A DNA stretch of 64,000 nucleotides from Flaccisagitta enflata (lineage: Eukaryota; Chaetognatha; Sagittoidea; Aphragmophora): assembly GCA_965153355.1 (NCBI GenBank), contig OZ231126.1, forward strand, positions 110,484,001-110,548,000, in the 5' to 3' direction. Each line of letters starts with the position of its first letter. Within the stretch, counting starts at the first letter, position 1. The position numbers and the translations under genes are program-made. This document shows, piece by piece, positions 44,205 to 55,049 of this stretch. The notes below the pieces were generated by a model that saw only the letters and a program-made list of their open reading frames with translations, was not told where the DNA came from and ran no database searches.

Positions 44205-45520
44205 GGCAGTGTGTAGGTGAATTGGTGGTGATGAGGGGGTGATTGGGGGGTGACAGGTATTTATTTTTCGTGGTGGTGGGATTTGGGGCAGTGTGTAGGT
44301 GAATTGGTGGTGATGAGGGGGTGATTGGGGGGTGACAGGTATTTATTTTTCGTGGTGGTGGGATTTGGGGCAGTGTGTAGGTGAATTGGTGGTGATGAGG
44401 GGGTGATTGGGGGGTGACAGGTATTTATTTTTCGTGGTGGTGGGATTTGGGGCAGTGTGTAGGTGAATTGGTGGTGATGAGGGGGTGATTGGGGGGTGAC
44501 AGGTATTTATTTTTTGTGGTGGTGGGATTTGGGGCAGTGTGTAGGTGAATTGGTGGTGATGAGGGGGTGATTGGGGGGTGACAGGTATTTATTTTTTGTG
44601 GTGGTGGGATTTGGGGCAGTGTGTAGGTGAATTGGTGGTGATGAGGGGGTGATTGGGGGTGACAGGTATTTATTTTTCGTGGTGGTGGATTTGGGGCAGT
44701 GTGTAGGTGAACTGTGGTGATGAGGGGTGATTGAGGGGTGACAGGTATCATTTTTCGTGGTGGTGGGATTTGGGCAGTGTGTAGGTGAATTGGTGGTGAT
44801 GAGGGGGTGATTGGGGGGTGACAGGTATTTATTTTTAGTGGTGGTGGGATTTGGGGCAGTGTGTAGGTGAATTGGTGGTGATGAGGGGGTGATTGGGGGG
44901 TGACAGGTATTTATTTTTCGTGGTGGTGGGATTTGGGGCAGTGTGTAGGTGAATTGGTGGTGATAGGGGTGATTGGGGGTGACAGGTATCTATTTTTGGT
45001 GGTGGTGGGATTTGGGGGCAGTGTGTAGGTGAATTGGTGGTGATGAGGGGGTGATTGGGGGGTGACAGGTATTTATTTTTCGTGGTGGTGGGATTTGGGG
45101 CAGTGTGTAGGTGAATTGGTGGTGATGAGGGGGTGATTGGGGGGTGACAGGTATTTATTTTTCGTGGTGGTGGGATTTGGGGCAGTGTGTAGGTGAATTG
45201 GTGGTGATGAGGGGGTGATTGGGGGGTGACAGGTATTTATTTTTCGTGGTGGTGGGATTTGGGGCAGTGTGTAGGTGAATTGGTGGTGATGAGGGGGTGA
45301 TTGGGGGGTGACAGGTATTTATTTTTCGTGGTGGTGGGATTTGGGGCAGTGTGTAGGTGAATTGGTGGTGATGAGGGGGTGATTGGGGGGTGACAGGTAT
45401 TTATTTTTCGTGGTGGTGGGATTTGGGGCAGTGTGTAGGTGAATTGGTGGTGATGAGGGGGTGATTGGGGGGTGACAGGTATTTATTTTTCGTGGTGGTG
45501 GGATTTGGGGCAGTGTGCAG
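44205..45520. repeat. 82-bp satellite, about 16 units
   Basis: GGCAGTGTGTAGGTGAATTG recurs at 44205, 44287 and 44369, and so on, giving an 82-bp period. Units are nearly identical at both ends and more variable near 44,640-45,010, where several have small deletions. The plus strand is G- and T-rich. Confidence 0.95.
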
Positions 45521-46235
45521 CACAATGGTTGAAATCGGCGATTTTGAAGCATAAACTGTAAGGATTTTCATGAAGTTTTCTCTTTAATATCTCTTACAAT
45601 GAGGAGGGGAGAACAAAAATGGAGTTAAATTCTGTTAGAGGGAGTTAAAATGAGGGGGTGGGGAAAAAAAAGTAAAAAAAAAGATTATTTTCCCCTTGTT
45701 ATTGCAAGAAAAAGTGACAATGCCCGCATCATTCCTCATCAAAAAAATTTTTACACCATTGTGTAGAGGAAAAACAGACTATTCTAGATATATAAGCATA
45801 TGTGCATAAACTTGCCGGTTTGGCATTGAGAGCAGATGGAAAATCATTCTGGCAGCCATCACCTTCATCGACAATGTCCAGTTGAATCCCGATCTAGTCA
45901 TCAACAGAAATGAAAAAATGATCCCGATCTAGTCATCAACAGAAATGAAAAAATGAGGAAGAGGAAGAGGATCAACAATTGGCAAGCTGAGGATGATGAA
46001 AAAATGAAATCTTTAGATATAAAGCAGAGCACACATGATATATTGTGCAGAGACAGTGGCGATATGCTATGATGTTCTCTTTTTGTTAAGAAGTCTGGGG
46101 TTCAAGCCTCACAAAGAAGCTTTTTTTTGAAAGTGGTTTGTAAAACAAACAGAATTATTTGTGAAGAATGTCGCGTATTGTTGAGGCACCATGATTGGTG
46201 GAAGCAGAAATAAGTGACTTCTTGATTTTTAGTCT
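45520..46235. other. No gene recognised; small tandem duplication
   Basis: ATCCCGATCTAGTCATCAAC occurs twice in tandem near 45,890-45,955. A tRNA-like segment lies at about 46,050-46,112. Confidence 0.3.
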
Positions 46236-46239
46236 TTTT

Positions 46240-46460
46240 AGTCGCGTGCGTGCTACTCTACAACCTGCTTTGTCCCGTCGGTTGGTTGGTTTATTGGTCG
46301 GTCGGTTGGTTGGTCGGTCGGTCACACTTTACTTTGTTTATTTCTAAATGAAGCTATAATCACTGGAAACCTCCTGCTCCTGCCCAAATGGTCTGGTGAC
46401 CTCAAAAATGGCCCCTGCCCACCCCCACGCGACTTCGGTAGCCATGTATCCGGCCTTGTT
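46240..46460 (+). repeat. A-family element
   Basis: AGTCGCGTGCGTGCTACTCT, a GTCGGTTGGTTGG tract, body with CTCCTGCCCAAATGGTC, end GCCATGTATCCGGCCTTG. Confidence 0.8.
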
Positions 46461-46778
46461 CTTTTTTTAAATTCTGTATTATTAAGTTAGTTTTGATTAC
46501 TACAAAATGTTGCACAATTCATTGTTACAGGGTTATCAATCTCAACTGAAAAAAAGTATCAACTTATTGTGTCTCAATGCAACATTTTTATGATCTGAAA
46601 ATAATTTTCTTCTTTAAGTACAATGTTTGACAGTTTTTGTGTCAAAATTTTGTTGGTCCAGGTTAAAAAGTTTTGTTTACAGCCTCAGCTGGTAACAAGC
46701 TTTGACTCTAAACATTTGAGCCGGAAACGATTTTCCTTAGAAACTTGACAACGGACTGAAATTTCAAGGGAGTAATGA

Positions 46779-46970
46779 ACAAGGCCGGATACACAGCTAC
46801 CCCAGTCGCGTGCGGGTGGGCCGTGATTGAGGTCACCAGATCATTTGGGCAGGAGCAGTGAAGCCAAAAACCGCAAAAAAACAAAAAAAGTAAAGTGTGA
46901 TGGACGGATGGACGGACCGACGGAGCGACCGACAAAGCGGGGTGTAGAGACGCGTAGCACGCGACTAAAA
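46779..46970 (-). repeat. A-family element
   Basis: Full copy: AAGGCCGGATACACAGCTAC to GCGTAGCACGCGACTAAAA. It is 320 bp from, and opposite to, the copy at 46240-46460. Confidence 0.85.
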
Positions 46971-47267
46971 ACTTTAAAATCTCGCGCTAGATCAGCTACA
47001 AGTGAGACATATTTCTCTTCTTTATATATGTGGGCATTGGTAACATTTGAGTCCCAGGGGCGAGTCAATTCAAGCAAATTGAATCTTTCGCGAAAAAAGA
47101 AAATATTTAAAAAACCATAACTCGAAAAATACTTGTCCTAGAGACTTATGCTTGGCGTCAAATGAAAGGGAATTATTTAATTTACTTACCCTATCAATTT
47201 TGTTTGAAGGACCAATCACTCGATTGAGAGCCTCAATTTCTAAATAAGAAGATGAAAACCCTATTTT

Positions 47268-47320
47268 CAGTCGCGTGCACACGACTCTACACCCCGCTTT
47301 GTCGGTCCGCCCTGTGAAAG
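47268..47320 (+). repeat. A-family 5' fragment
   Basis: AGTCGCGTGCACACGACTCT followed by ACACCCCGCTTTGTCGGTCC, then unrelated sequence. Confidence 0.7.
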
Positions 47321-47720
47321 GGCCAAGTCTCAGGGCCCTGTTCTTTGGACTCGGTTGTCACGCCGTTGTAATGGGGGCCCCCCTCGGTGGCCACTACAGG
47401 GTGTAGGGCTCCTTTCAAGGGGGGGGGGTTCAGAAGGTTGAAGGATGAAAATGTTTCTAGTCGGGAAACACCAATTTGTAGGTGTACCACAAGCTGGGTT
47501 GAAGACTCCTATTCAACCACAGTAAATTGTGAGAGTTACCACAAGTACCCTAGGGGTAAATCAGTTGTAAAACGATAAAGGCCCTTGGCCTTAGTTTCAT
47601 AAAAGGCCAAAGTGCCTCCGCCATCTTGGACTCATTTACCTATTCGCATTTTTTATTAGCATGCAACAAAAAACAGACTCCCATTTACAGGTCCGGTTAA
47701 AGCTCAAAAAGCAAAAATCT

Positions 47721-49460
47721 CAGTGCACTGTGGTCCCCAAAATGAAAATTTGGGCGCTAACTTAAAAAAATTTCAATCTATAAAGGTTATCCAGAATCTA
47801 AAAAAGAGCTACCTGATAATATTTGGCGTGCCAATGGTGACGCCCGCAGGCTTCCAGCCCAGGGGTGTATGTAATTCCATAACCTTTGATTATTTTCCCC
47901 CCCTGCCTTTGATTTTCTTCCCCGCAATGCGTCGCGTTACTAAATCAATGTTTTTCTTCCCCATAAACCACTAAAACTGGGAGTTTAAGGTTTAATTAGT
48001 GTTAAATTATGTTTAACTTATCTTGTTTTATGATTTTTTACTGCCAAAAGTTATATTTTCCCCAAGTTTTCTTTTTTTTTCTCTTTTTTCCTCCTTCCTT
48101 TTCCTTCTCTTTCTCCAAACCCTTTGATTATTTTCCCCCCCATGGGGGGGGGGGGAATACGGAACAATATACAGGCCTGGTCCAGCCATAAGAATCTTAG
48201 AGAAAAAAGGTGATTTGAATTGATATTCGATGCACAGTATGCCACAAATAATAAATTCAGGCGCAATATTAAAAGATTCAGCATCTTTTAACCACAAAGA
48301 AATCATATTGCTGAAAAGTTCATTATTGATAGTTTTTGATATGGCAGTACTGATAGCAATGTCCGTAGGTGCGTAGAAAATACGGTTTCTGTGATACAGA
48401 CAAGCAAAGTCAGACTTAAAAATTTCCGAATTAAGGGGACATAGTGATTATGTTTTGTAGTATTCACTATGCTGAATCCAAATATGTATTTTTTTTACTT
48501 AAAACTGAAGGGAAGTAGCTAAACAAAATCAATAAATCTTTTCAAAAAACATTTTTTAAAAAATAATTTTTTTTTTGCCTAAAAATTAATTTTGAAAATT
48601 CTCTAAAAATCTTTGACAAATTTTTGAAAATTTTAGCGAGAAAAAATTTAAGCGAGGAAAGATTGTAACGAGAAAAAATTTTAGCAAAAAAAATTTTACC
48701 GTGAAAAAATTTAAACGAAAAAAGTTTTAACAAAAAATTTTTAGCGAAAAAATTTTATCAAAAAAGAATTTTGGCAAAAAAATTTTGGCAAATAAAAATT
48801 TATTGAAAAAAATTTTAACAAAAAAATTTTAGCTAAAAAAGTTTAGCGAGAAAAATTTTCAGCGAAAAAAATTTTAGCAAAACAATGTCAGCAAAAAATT
48901 TCAGCGAAAAAAAATATTTGCGAGAAAAAGTTTTAGCGAGAAAAATTTTAACAAATAAAGTTTTAGCGAAAAAATTTTAGCAAAAAAATTTCTGCAAAAA
49001 AATTTTAGCAAGAAAAAATTAACGAAAAAAATTTTAGCAAAAAAAATCTTAGCAAAAAAATTTTAGCAAGAAAAACTTTTAGCGAGAAAAAATTTTAGCG
49101 AAGTTTTTCTTTATTGCAGAAAGGGTAAGTTTTAAGTTCCCGATGTTGCCATTAGATCAGACATTTCAAAAACTGTAAACTATGAAATCTTTAAAGATCA
49201 GGGCTTTTTTAACATCAAGAATTCTAGATTTTTTTTGTTTTGCGCCTGAATTTGCAATTTGTGGCGCACTGTGCCCTGTATATCATACCCTTTTTCTCCA
49301 AAACTGTTACAGCTACACACCTGCAGGTGTTACCATTTGATCCGGCACATCAATTACTGCCAGGTAGCGTTTTTTTTAGGATACTGAATAACCTCTGGGC
49401 GAAAAAATCAAATTTTTAAGTTAGCGCCCAAATTTTCATTTTGAGAACCACAGTGCGCTG
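47721..49460. mobile_element. 1.74-kb element with long terminal inverted repeats
   Basis: The left end CAGTGCACTGTGGTCCCCAA and right end (inverted) CAGCGCACTGTGGTTCTCAA continue in a shared AAAATGAAAATTTGGGCGCT and AACTTAAAAA. The interior includes C-rich runs and about 580 bp of AAAATTTTAGCGAGAAAA repeat. No transposase and no clear target duplication. Confidence 0.6.
48541..49115. repeat. AAAATTTTAGC-type tandem repeat
   Basis: Imperfect 15-18-bp units of AAAAATTTTAGCGAG over about 570 bp, inside the 1.74-kb element. Confidence 0.85.
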
Positions 49461-49477
49461 AAAGTGTTGAATTATAG

Positions 49478-49860
49478 GTGGAATTCGGCTCAACGGCCTT
49501 CGACGTCATTGGCTGCTGTCGTCGTAATTCTTGACGGATTCGGCTGAGATTTGAACTTGAGGTAGTTTTAACCCATGAGCAGCTTTGATAAAGATTTCAG
49601 TTATCTTGAAGGTCGTAAAGGTTGTTAGTTTGACGTTCAAAGTTGACCAAAGCTCGACGTCGATGTTGTAGGCGGAAATCGGCTCGACGGCCATCGACAA
49701 TTTCGGCTGTCGTCGTTGAACCTCTTGACGAATTTCGCTGCAATTTTGAGTGGGGTTAGTTCAACCCCTAGAGCAGCTACGATAAGAATTTCGTTGATCT
49801 CGAAGGATGTTAACGTTGGTTTTTAGACAATCGAATTTGGACAAAGCTCGACTCTATAGA
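49478..49860. repeat. 193-bp tandem duplication
   Basis: GGTGGAATTCGGCTCAACGG at 49478 and GGCGGAAATCGGCTCGACGG at 49671 start two diverged copies, both ending near CCAAAGCTCGAC. A 64-codon frame across it shows no domain. Confidence 0.75.
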
Positions 49861-49929
49861 GTCAATGAAGAATTTCTGCAGCATGCCTTTCCCGCGCGAG
49901 TGAATGATAAACAAGGCTAACATATTACA

Positions 49930-50117
49930 GTCGTGTGCGGTTGTTAAGACCATAAGACCAAAAGATTAAAAGACTAAAAGACTATTTAAAATGACTTGAA
50001 ATGACGTAAAATGACAAAAAAAAGCTAAGCGTGACCGACGGACGGACAGACAGACGGACCGACCGACAGACAGATGGACAGAGCGGGTCATAGAGTAGCG
50101 TGCACGCGACTAAAAAC
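49930..50117 (-). repeat. Diverged A-family element
   Basis: A GTCGTGTGCGG remnant, a body replaced by TGACTTGAAATGACGTAAAA repeat, a GACGGACGGACAGACAG tract, and GTAGCGTGCACGCGACTAAA. Confidence 0.65.
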
Positions 50118-50527
50118 ATTAAAAGGTTTTGACGCAATCGTTGATATTTTATTCGCATCGCAGCACTACGCTGAGCCGTGCTGCGCTGCCGCGCTGGACT
50201 GCGCCGCGGGGCAAGCAATTTGGATATTTTTGATGATCAAAAGTAGGGATGATTCAATCTTCCACGGGATCGTTCATAATTGCCGCTGACCACTGCCCAA
50301 TGCGTGGCCTTCCATTATAGTCAAATGTTTCAATGATTTAATGATTTGATGGCTGTTGCCGCCTACCGCCGCCTGATTGTTTTGGGTATTGGTCAATTTT
50401 GATAAAACTTTACAAATCGGTTGTTTTCTTTCTTGGTTATTTCAAGTATCGATATTTCATTGGGGTCCTTTTTCAGCATTGGTTTTGCTGAAAAACCACT
50501 GCCTTTTTTTCGTTACTAGTGAAAAGG

Positions 50528-50720
50528 AAGGAGATGAAGAAAAAGAAGTAGAGGTTAAAGATGAAGAAAACAAAGAGGAAAAAAGAAAAGAAGAACAAGA
50601 AAAAAAAGAGAAAAAAGGAGAAGAAGAAGAAGAAGAAGAAGAAGAAGAAGAAGAAGAAGAAGAAGAAGAAGAAGAAGAAGAAGAAGAAGAAGAATAAGAA
50701 GAAAAAGTAAAAGAAAAGAA
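50528..50720. repeat. (GAA)n purine tract
   Basis: Perfect GAA for about 70 bp with AG-rich flanks; the Glu-rich frame here is an artefact. Confidence 0.95.
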
Positions 50721-50724
50721 GAGG

Positions 50725-51590
50725 AAATAGTCGCAAAAGTGTCAGATGGTCAGTGGTAACCGTGCCCTGCCCATTAGGGTGACTTAAAATATGGTCAAAT
50801 CCGAATCTCGTCTTCCTTGCGGGAGAAATGTGACCATTTCCATCATAGATGGTAACTCTAAAATCTGGAAATGATCAGACAAATTTTACTCATGGCCGCA
50901 ACCCCACCCTATTCCCATTATAAAAGATAGGAAGCTGCAGAGGCCAAAATCCTTCCTGTACATTTTCTATGGGAAATGAGGGGGGGGTTGCGGCCATGAG
51001 TAAACTTCATTTGATTGCCACTAGATTTTAGGGTTATCATCTGTGATGGAAATGGTATCATTTCTCCCGCAAGGGAGACCAGATTCAAATATGACCATAA
51101 TTTCAGTCACCCTACTGCCCATTGCCCAAGTAGGTTGTGATTAAGGTTGAGCTAGGGAGCAGGGCAGCGGCCCCAAAGGGGTCGATGACCTATGCTTTTA
51201 CACATATGAAAAATTTTCTCCTTTTTCTAGCAATTTGGATTTTTGCCTTTGGGCTGGGATTTAGGCATTGGGGTTAGGATTTGGACCTTAAGGCAGGAAT
51301 TTAAGCCTAGAGGCTGGGATTTGGGCCTTGAAGCTGGGATTTGGCCCTCGAGGATAGGATCCTGGTCTTAAGGATGTGATTTGGGCCTTAAAGCTGGGAT
51401 TTGGGCATCAAGACTGGGATTTGGGCATCAAGACTGAGATTTAGGCCTCGAGACTGGGATTTGGGCCTCACAGCTAGAATTTGAGTCAGGGGGGGGCGGA
51501 GCAGAAGGAGGAGGAGAAGAAGAAGGAGAAAATTCTCCATATGTGTGAAAGCACAGGTAATCGACTCCCTCGGGGTCGCTGCCCAAAAAC
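50725..51590. repeat. B1 fold-back element, split by an insertion
   Basis: It starts with the outer flank AATAGTCGCAAAAGTGTCAG and TGGTCAGTGGTAACCGTGCC, resumes after the insertion, reaches GGGCAGCGGCCCCAAAGGGG at 51,161 and ends CGGGGTCGCTGCCC. The core is 20-bp units of GGGATTTGGGCCTTGAAGCT type. Confidence 0.8.
50775..51114. mobile_element. 340-bp hAT-type MITE
   Basis: Terminal inverted repeats begin TAGGGTGACT and extend beyond 40 bp (sharing CTTGCGGGAGAAATG). CTGCCCAT flanks both ends (50767-50774, 51115-51122), an 8-bp duplication. The inner arms (ACTCATGGCCGCAACCCC) are also inverted, so the whole element is close to one palindrome. TAGGG termini plus 8-bp duplication fit hAT. Confidence 0.9.
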
Positions 51591-51767
51591 TAGTAACCCA
51601 AGGATCGCTCTTGGTCCAATTCCACTAGTGAAAATTCACCAAAATTTAAAAGAAACCCCAATCTGTTGACTTACAAAAACATAGCAGAAAACTATCCCTG
51701 CTTAACTGACTGCCTGAAAAAAAGAAAAAAAAATGTATCCCTTACTGAAAATATAGTCTTTAAAAAA

Positions 51768-51934
51768 ACAAGGCCGGATACACGGCATGACAGTCGCAGA
51801 TGGTTGGGCAGGCGCAGTTATGCAAGAACTGCCTGAAATTCAAAAATGTGATGGACTAACGGACGGATGGACGGACGGACCGACCTACCAACCAACACGG
51901 CAAGGTGTAGAGTCGCGTGTCCGCGACTAAAAAT
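51768..51934 (-). repeat. A-family element, subfamily A'
   Basis: AAGGCCGGATACACGGCATG to GAGTCGCGTGTCCGCGACTA, with a GGACGGATGGACGGACGG tract. Confidence 0.85.
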
Positions 51935-51969
51935 GATGCCCACAACTGAATTTAGGATTACGCTCTTTT

Positions 51970-52260
51970 TAGATGCGTCCGTCAGGAACGTATCTCTATA
52001 GGAGGGTCTGTCCGTTGGTCCGTCGGTCCGTCGGTCCGTCCATCCGCCTGTCAGTCTGTCTGTTGATCCGTAACGCCTGTTCGAAAACCGCGTTTCTTGG
52101 CTGATTTAGGCCACGGTGAGATCCTGTACTGAATATAATGGTCAACAGACGTGTTTTGAGAGCCTTCTTCACTATTTTGTCGCTGCATCTGTCTGTCCAT
52201 CCTTATCTCCATACATGTCAATACACGCAGAGACACAATCCGGACGCATCGTTTTCCGGT
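51970..52260 (+). repeat. Another GTCN-tract family (start TTTTTAGATGCGTCCGTCAG)
   Basis: It opens AGATGCGTCCGTCAGGAACG and ATCTCTATAGGAGGGTCTGT, then GTCCGTCGGTCCGTCGGTCC. A second start occurs at about 41,985 (AGCTGCGTCCGTCAGGAAG). The right end was not determined. Confidence 0.55.
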
Positions 52261-52368
52261 CGGGCTTGTTATTTTTTCCCATCTTCCTCTTAGTCTTTCT
52301 TCTGTTTTCACTTTTTCTTATCTTTTTTCTTTTTCTTTTGCCTCCCCTTTTTTGCTTCTTCTAATTTT

Positions 52369-52371
<3 letters not shown>

Positions 52372-52460
<89 letters not shown>
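52372..52460. repeat. (TC)n microsatellite
   Basis: TC dinucleotide run with one extra T, immediately before a B1 element. Confidence 0.95.
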
Positions 52461-52462
<2 letters not shown>

Positions 52463-52465
52463 TTT

Positions 52466-52905
52466 TTGGGCAGCGGCCCCGAAGGGGCCGATGACCTATG
52501 CTTTCACATATGCAGAAATTTCTCCCTTTTCAGTGTACCCCCCCCCCAGCCTCAAGGCTCATATCTCAGCCTCAAGACCCAAATCCTAGCCTCCAGGCTC
52601 AAATCCCAGCCTGGAGGCTCAAATCCCAGCTTGGAGGCTCAAATCCCAGCCTAGAGGCTCAAATTCCGGCCTTGAGGCTCAAATTTCAGCCTCGAGGCTC
52701 AAATCCCAGCCTCGAGGCTCAAATCCCAGCCCCAAGGCTCAAATCCCAGCCTCAAGGCCCTAATTCTAGCCTTGAGGCTCAAATAAAAACAGCATAGGTC
52801 ATCGCCCCCTTCAGGGCCGCTGCCCCTCTAACCACCTCACACCCACATAAACTCACATAGGGGCAACGGGTACCGCTGGCCATCTAACGCTTTTGCGACT
52901 ATTTT
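52466..52905. repeat. B1 fold-back element with outer arm
   Basis: GGGCAGCGGCCCCGAAGGGG to GCCCCCTTCAGGGCCGCTGC. The core is about 13 units of 20 bp (GCCTCGAGGCTCAAATCCCA). The right side keeps the outer arm GGGTACCGCTGGCCATCTAA and CGCTTTTGCGACTATT, the inverse of the flank at 38,833-38,870. Confidence 0.85.
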
Positions 52906-53198
52906 CCCTCTATTACTTCCTTCTTTTCATTTTTCTTCTCCTTCTTTTCCTCCTTCTTTTTCTCCTTCCTCTTCTGCTGTCAAAACCTTCCGACACATCC
53001 CCTTCTCTTCCGAGTAGCGGCGCCACCCGCTACTCCATTTTTAAGAGGGCTGCAAGAATGAAGCACCAATCCAAATTCACTCTTAAACATGTTTTTCGTT
53101 TTAATGGTTATTGGTTAGTTTATTTTGGGGAAGCCTCAAGCCTTTGGATTTGAGTCCAAGCGGGAAGAGGGGGGGGGGGAGATGGAGGAAAAGAAGAA

Positions 53199-53530
53199 AA
53201 ATGGGCGTGTTAACACTTACAAAAATGGGCGTGTTGACACTCACAAAAATGGGCGTGTTGACACTTACTAAAATAGGTGTGTTGACACTTACAAAAATGG
53301 GTGTGTTGACACTTGCAAAAATGGGCGTGTTGACACTAACAAAAATGGGCGTGTTGACACTAATAAAAATGGGCGTGTTGACACTTAAAAAAATGGGCAT
53401 GTTGACACAGTTCTCAAGAGAATTTAAGATGACCACAGATAGGCGTGTTAAGACAACCAATAGTAGAGGTGTTGACACAGCAAAAAATGGTGTGTTGACA
53501 CAGCTACAATTGGCGTGTATGATATGATGG
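53199..53530. repeat. 24-bp minisatellite
   Basis: Units contain ATGGGCGTGTTGACACTTAC. Because 24 is a multiple of 3, the plus frame reads MGVLTLTK eight-residue repeats without stops. The last units are diverged. I treat the frame as a by-product. Confidence 0.9.
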
Positions 53531-53624
53531 CGTGTTTCTATTGTCAATCAAATGATAAATCTAGCAATGACTGCATGTAAATGTAGCTTCCATCAAGGAC
53601 CGTTTCATAAGTCCAATAAACAGA

Positions 53625-53750
53625 CGTTACGTAACTGTTGGTATGCCTGCGTTTCGTAACGCCAAAAAACACACTTTATGAAACCTCCAAGTGTGTCACT
53701 AAGGCGTTTTTAGGTCGTTACGTAACGCAGGCATACCAACAGTAACAACA
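53625..53750. repeat. Fold-back with GTTACGTAAC arms
   Basis: GTTACGTAACTGTTGGTATG with CCTGCGTTT on the left is matched by AACGCAGGCATACCAACAG on the right, around a roughly 70-bp loop containing a second inverted pair (AACACACTTTATGA/CCAAGTGTGTC). Confidence 0.65.
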
Positions 53751-53944
53751 CACTGAACAACACAAGTGTTGTAACGCTATATTGGCACGCGGCGAATTAC
53801 CTGTTAACAAGACCTGAAATTGCTTTTTAATACAATAAAGTATCAATTCAATCGCGAACCGGCCTTCCCCTATGAATATGGGGGCATAACAGAACGTCTG
53901 ATAAGCAGAGTAGACGAAGAAGATGAAGACAAGAAGAGGAAAAT

Positions 53945-53983
53945 GAAGAAGAAGAAGAAGAAGAAGAAGAAGAAGAAGAAGAA

Positions 53984-54030
<47 letters not shown>

Positions 54031-54040
54031 AGAGCAGGGA
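53945..54040. repeat. (GAA)n microsatellite
   Basis: GAA run of about 90 bp with one GAGGAA interruption. Confidence 0.95.
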
Positions 54041-54227
54041 AAGGGAGGGATTATCAAAGATCATCAAATCGAAATGTAAAAATCCATGTTTCTTTAGTCT
54101 CTTCAGTTTTTCTGTTTGTGAGCCTCTCTTTCTGTCTGTTTGCCTGTCTGTATGCTTGTCTGTCTATGTGTCGCAATCTAAAACTTAAGATGTATTGATT
54201 CATATTGTTCTTCATTATTTATCTAAT

Positions 54228-54352
54228 TGGAAACAAGGAGTAGTGCGCGTATTAAGTTATTAAATAAAGTTATTAAATAGTCAGTGAGGGCTCACAAGGC
54301 CTTCTGCCATTTATTTCATTTTGGGTATAGTGAGGGATATTGTCCAACTTGT
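54228..54352 (+). repeat. Dispersed repeat shared with 3075-3187
   Basis: GTAGTGCGCGTATTAA, GTCAGTGAGGGCTCACAAGG and GTATAGTGAGGGATATTG occur in both places; a further short piece lies near 33,460-33,500. The copy here has a tandem duplication of AGTTATTAAATA. Confidence 0.7.
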
Positions 54353-54846
54353 CATTCTATGCCGAGTTGTAAAATAGAAAGAATATATCAAATAGTCACA
54401 AAAGAAAATATAATAATGTAAGTGGGGCACCGGGGCTATGGCATTTCAATTAAACCTTGAGAAAAAAACTGGAAGAGAAGAATGTAACATTAGGGCTAGT
54501 CATATTGCCAACCTTGATGTATCCTCATGTAAGTTGGCAAAAATACTCGAGTTGCTATTTGTGAAAGATTGAGACCTTGCCAACCTTCAACTCTTTGTAT
54601 CTTCATTGCTCACAAAATGAACAAAAAAACTTAAAGAAATTTTCACAGAATTTCGCTTTTGTTTCGCTTTTGTTTGCAGCAATGCGGTAAAACAGTTTTT
54701 CCCCTGAATCTTCCCTACGCCAGTTTTTAAATCAAGCGTTTTCAAGGCGCGCTTTTGTCACCTCAGTCTACGCACCATATAATACAGAGGCAAAGTGCAT
54801 TGTGATGAAAGAAGTAAAAGAGTCAATTCTATCAAACTGACAATTG

Positions 54847-55045
54847 AACAAGGGCGGATACACCGCTACCCTAGTCGTGTGTGGGTGGGCAGGGGCAGTC
54901 ATAGTCTTATAAAGTAGGTCACTTGGGCATTTGGACAGGAGCAGTGAGCTCAAAGTGTTCAAAAAATGCCAGACCAGCAAACCAACCAACTGACTGACGG
55001 ACAGACAAAGTGGGGTAAAGGGTCGCGTAGAACACATCTAAAAAT
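54847..55045 (-). repeat. A-family element
   Basis: AAGGGCGGATACACCGCTAC to GGGTCGCGTAGAACACATCT, with a GACGGACAGACAAAGTGGGG segment. Confidence 0.75.
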
Positions 55046-55049
55046 TGTT

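Noticed and set aside
44205-45520. CRISPR-like array
   Set aside because: Units are contiguous 82-bp repeats without unique spacers, in a eukaryotic context.
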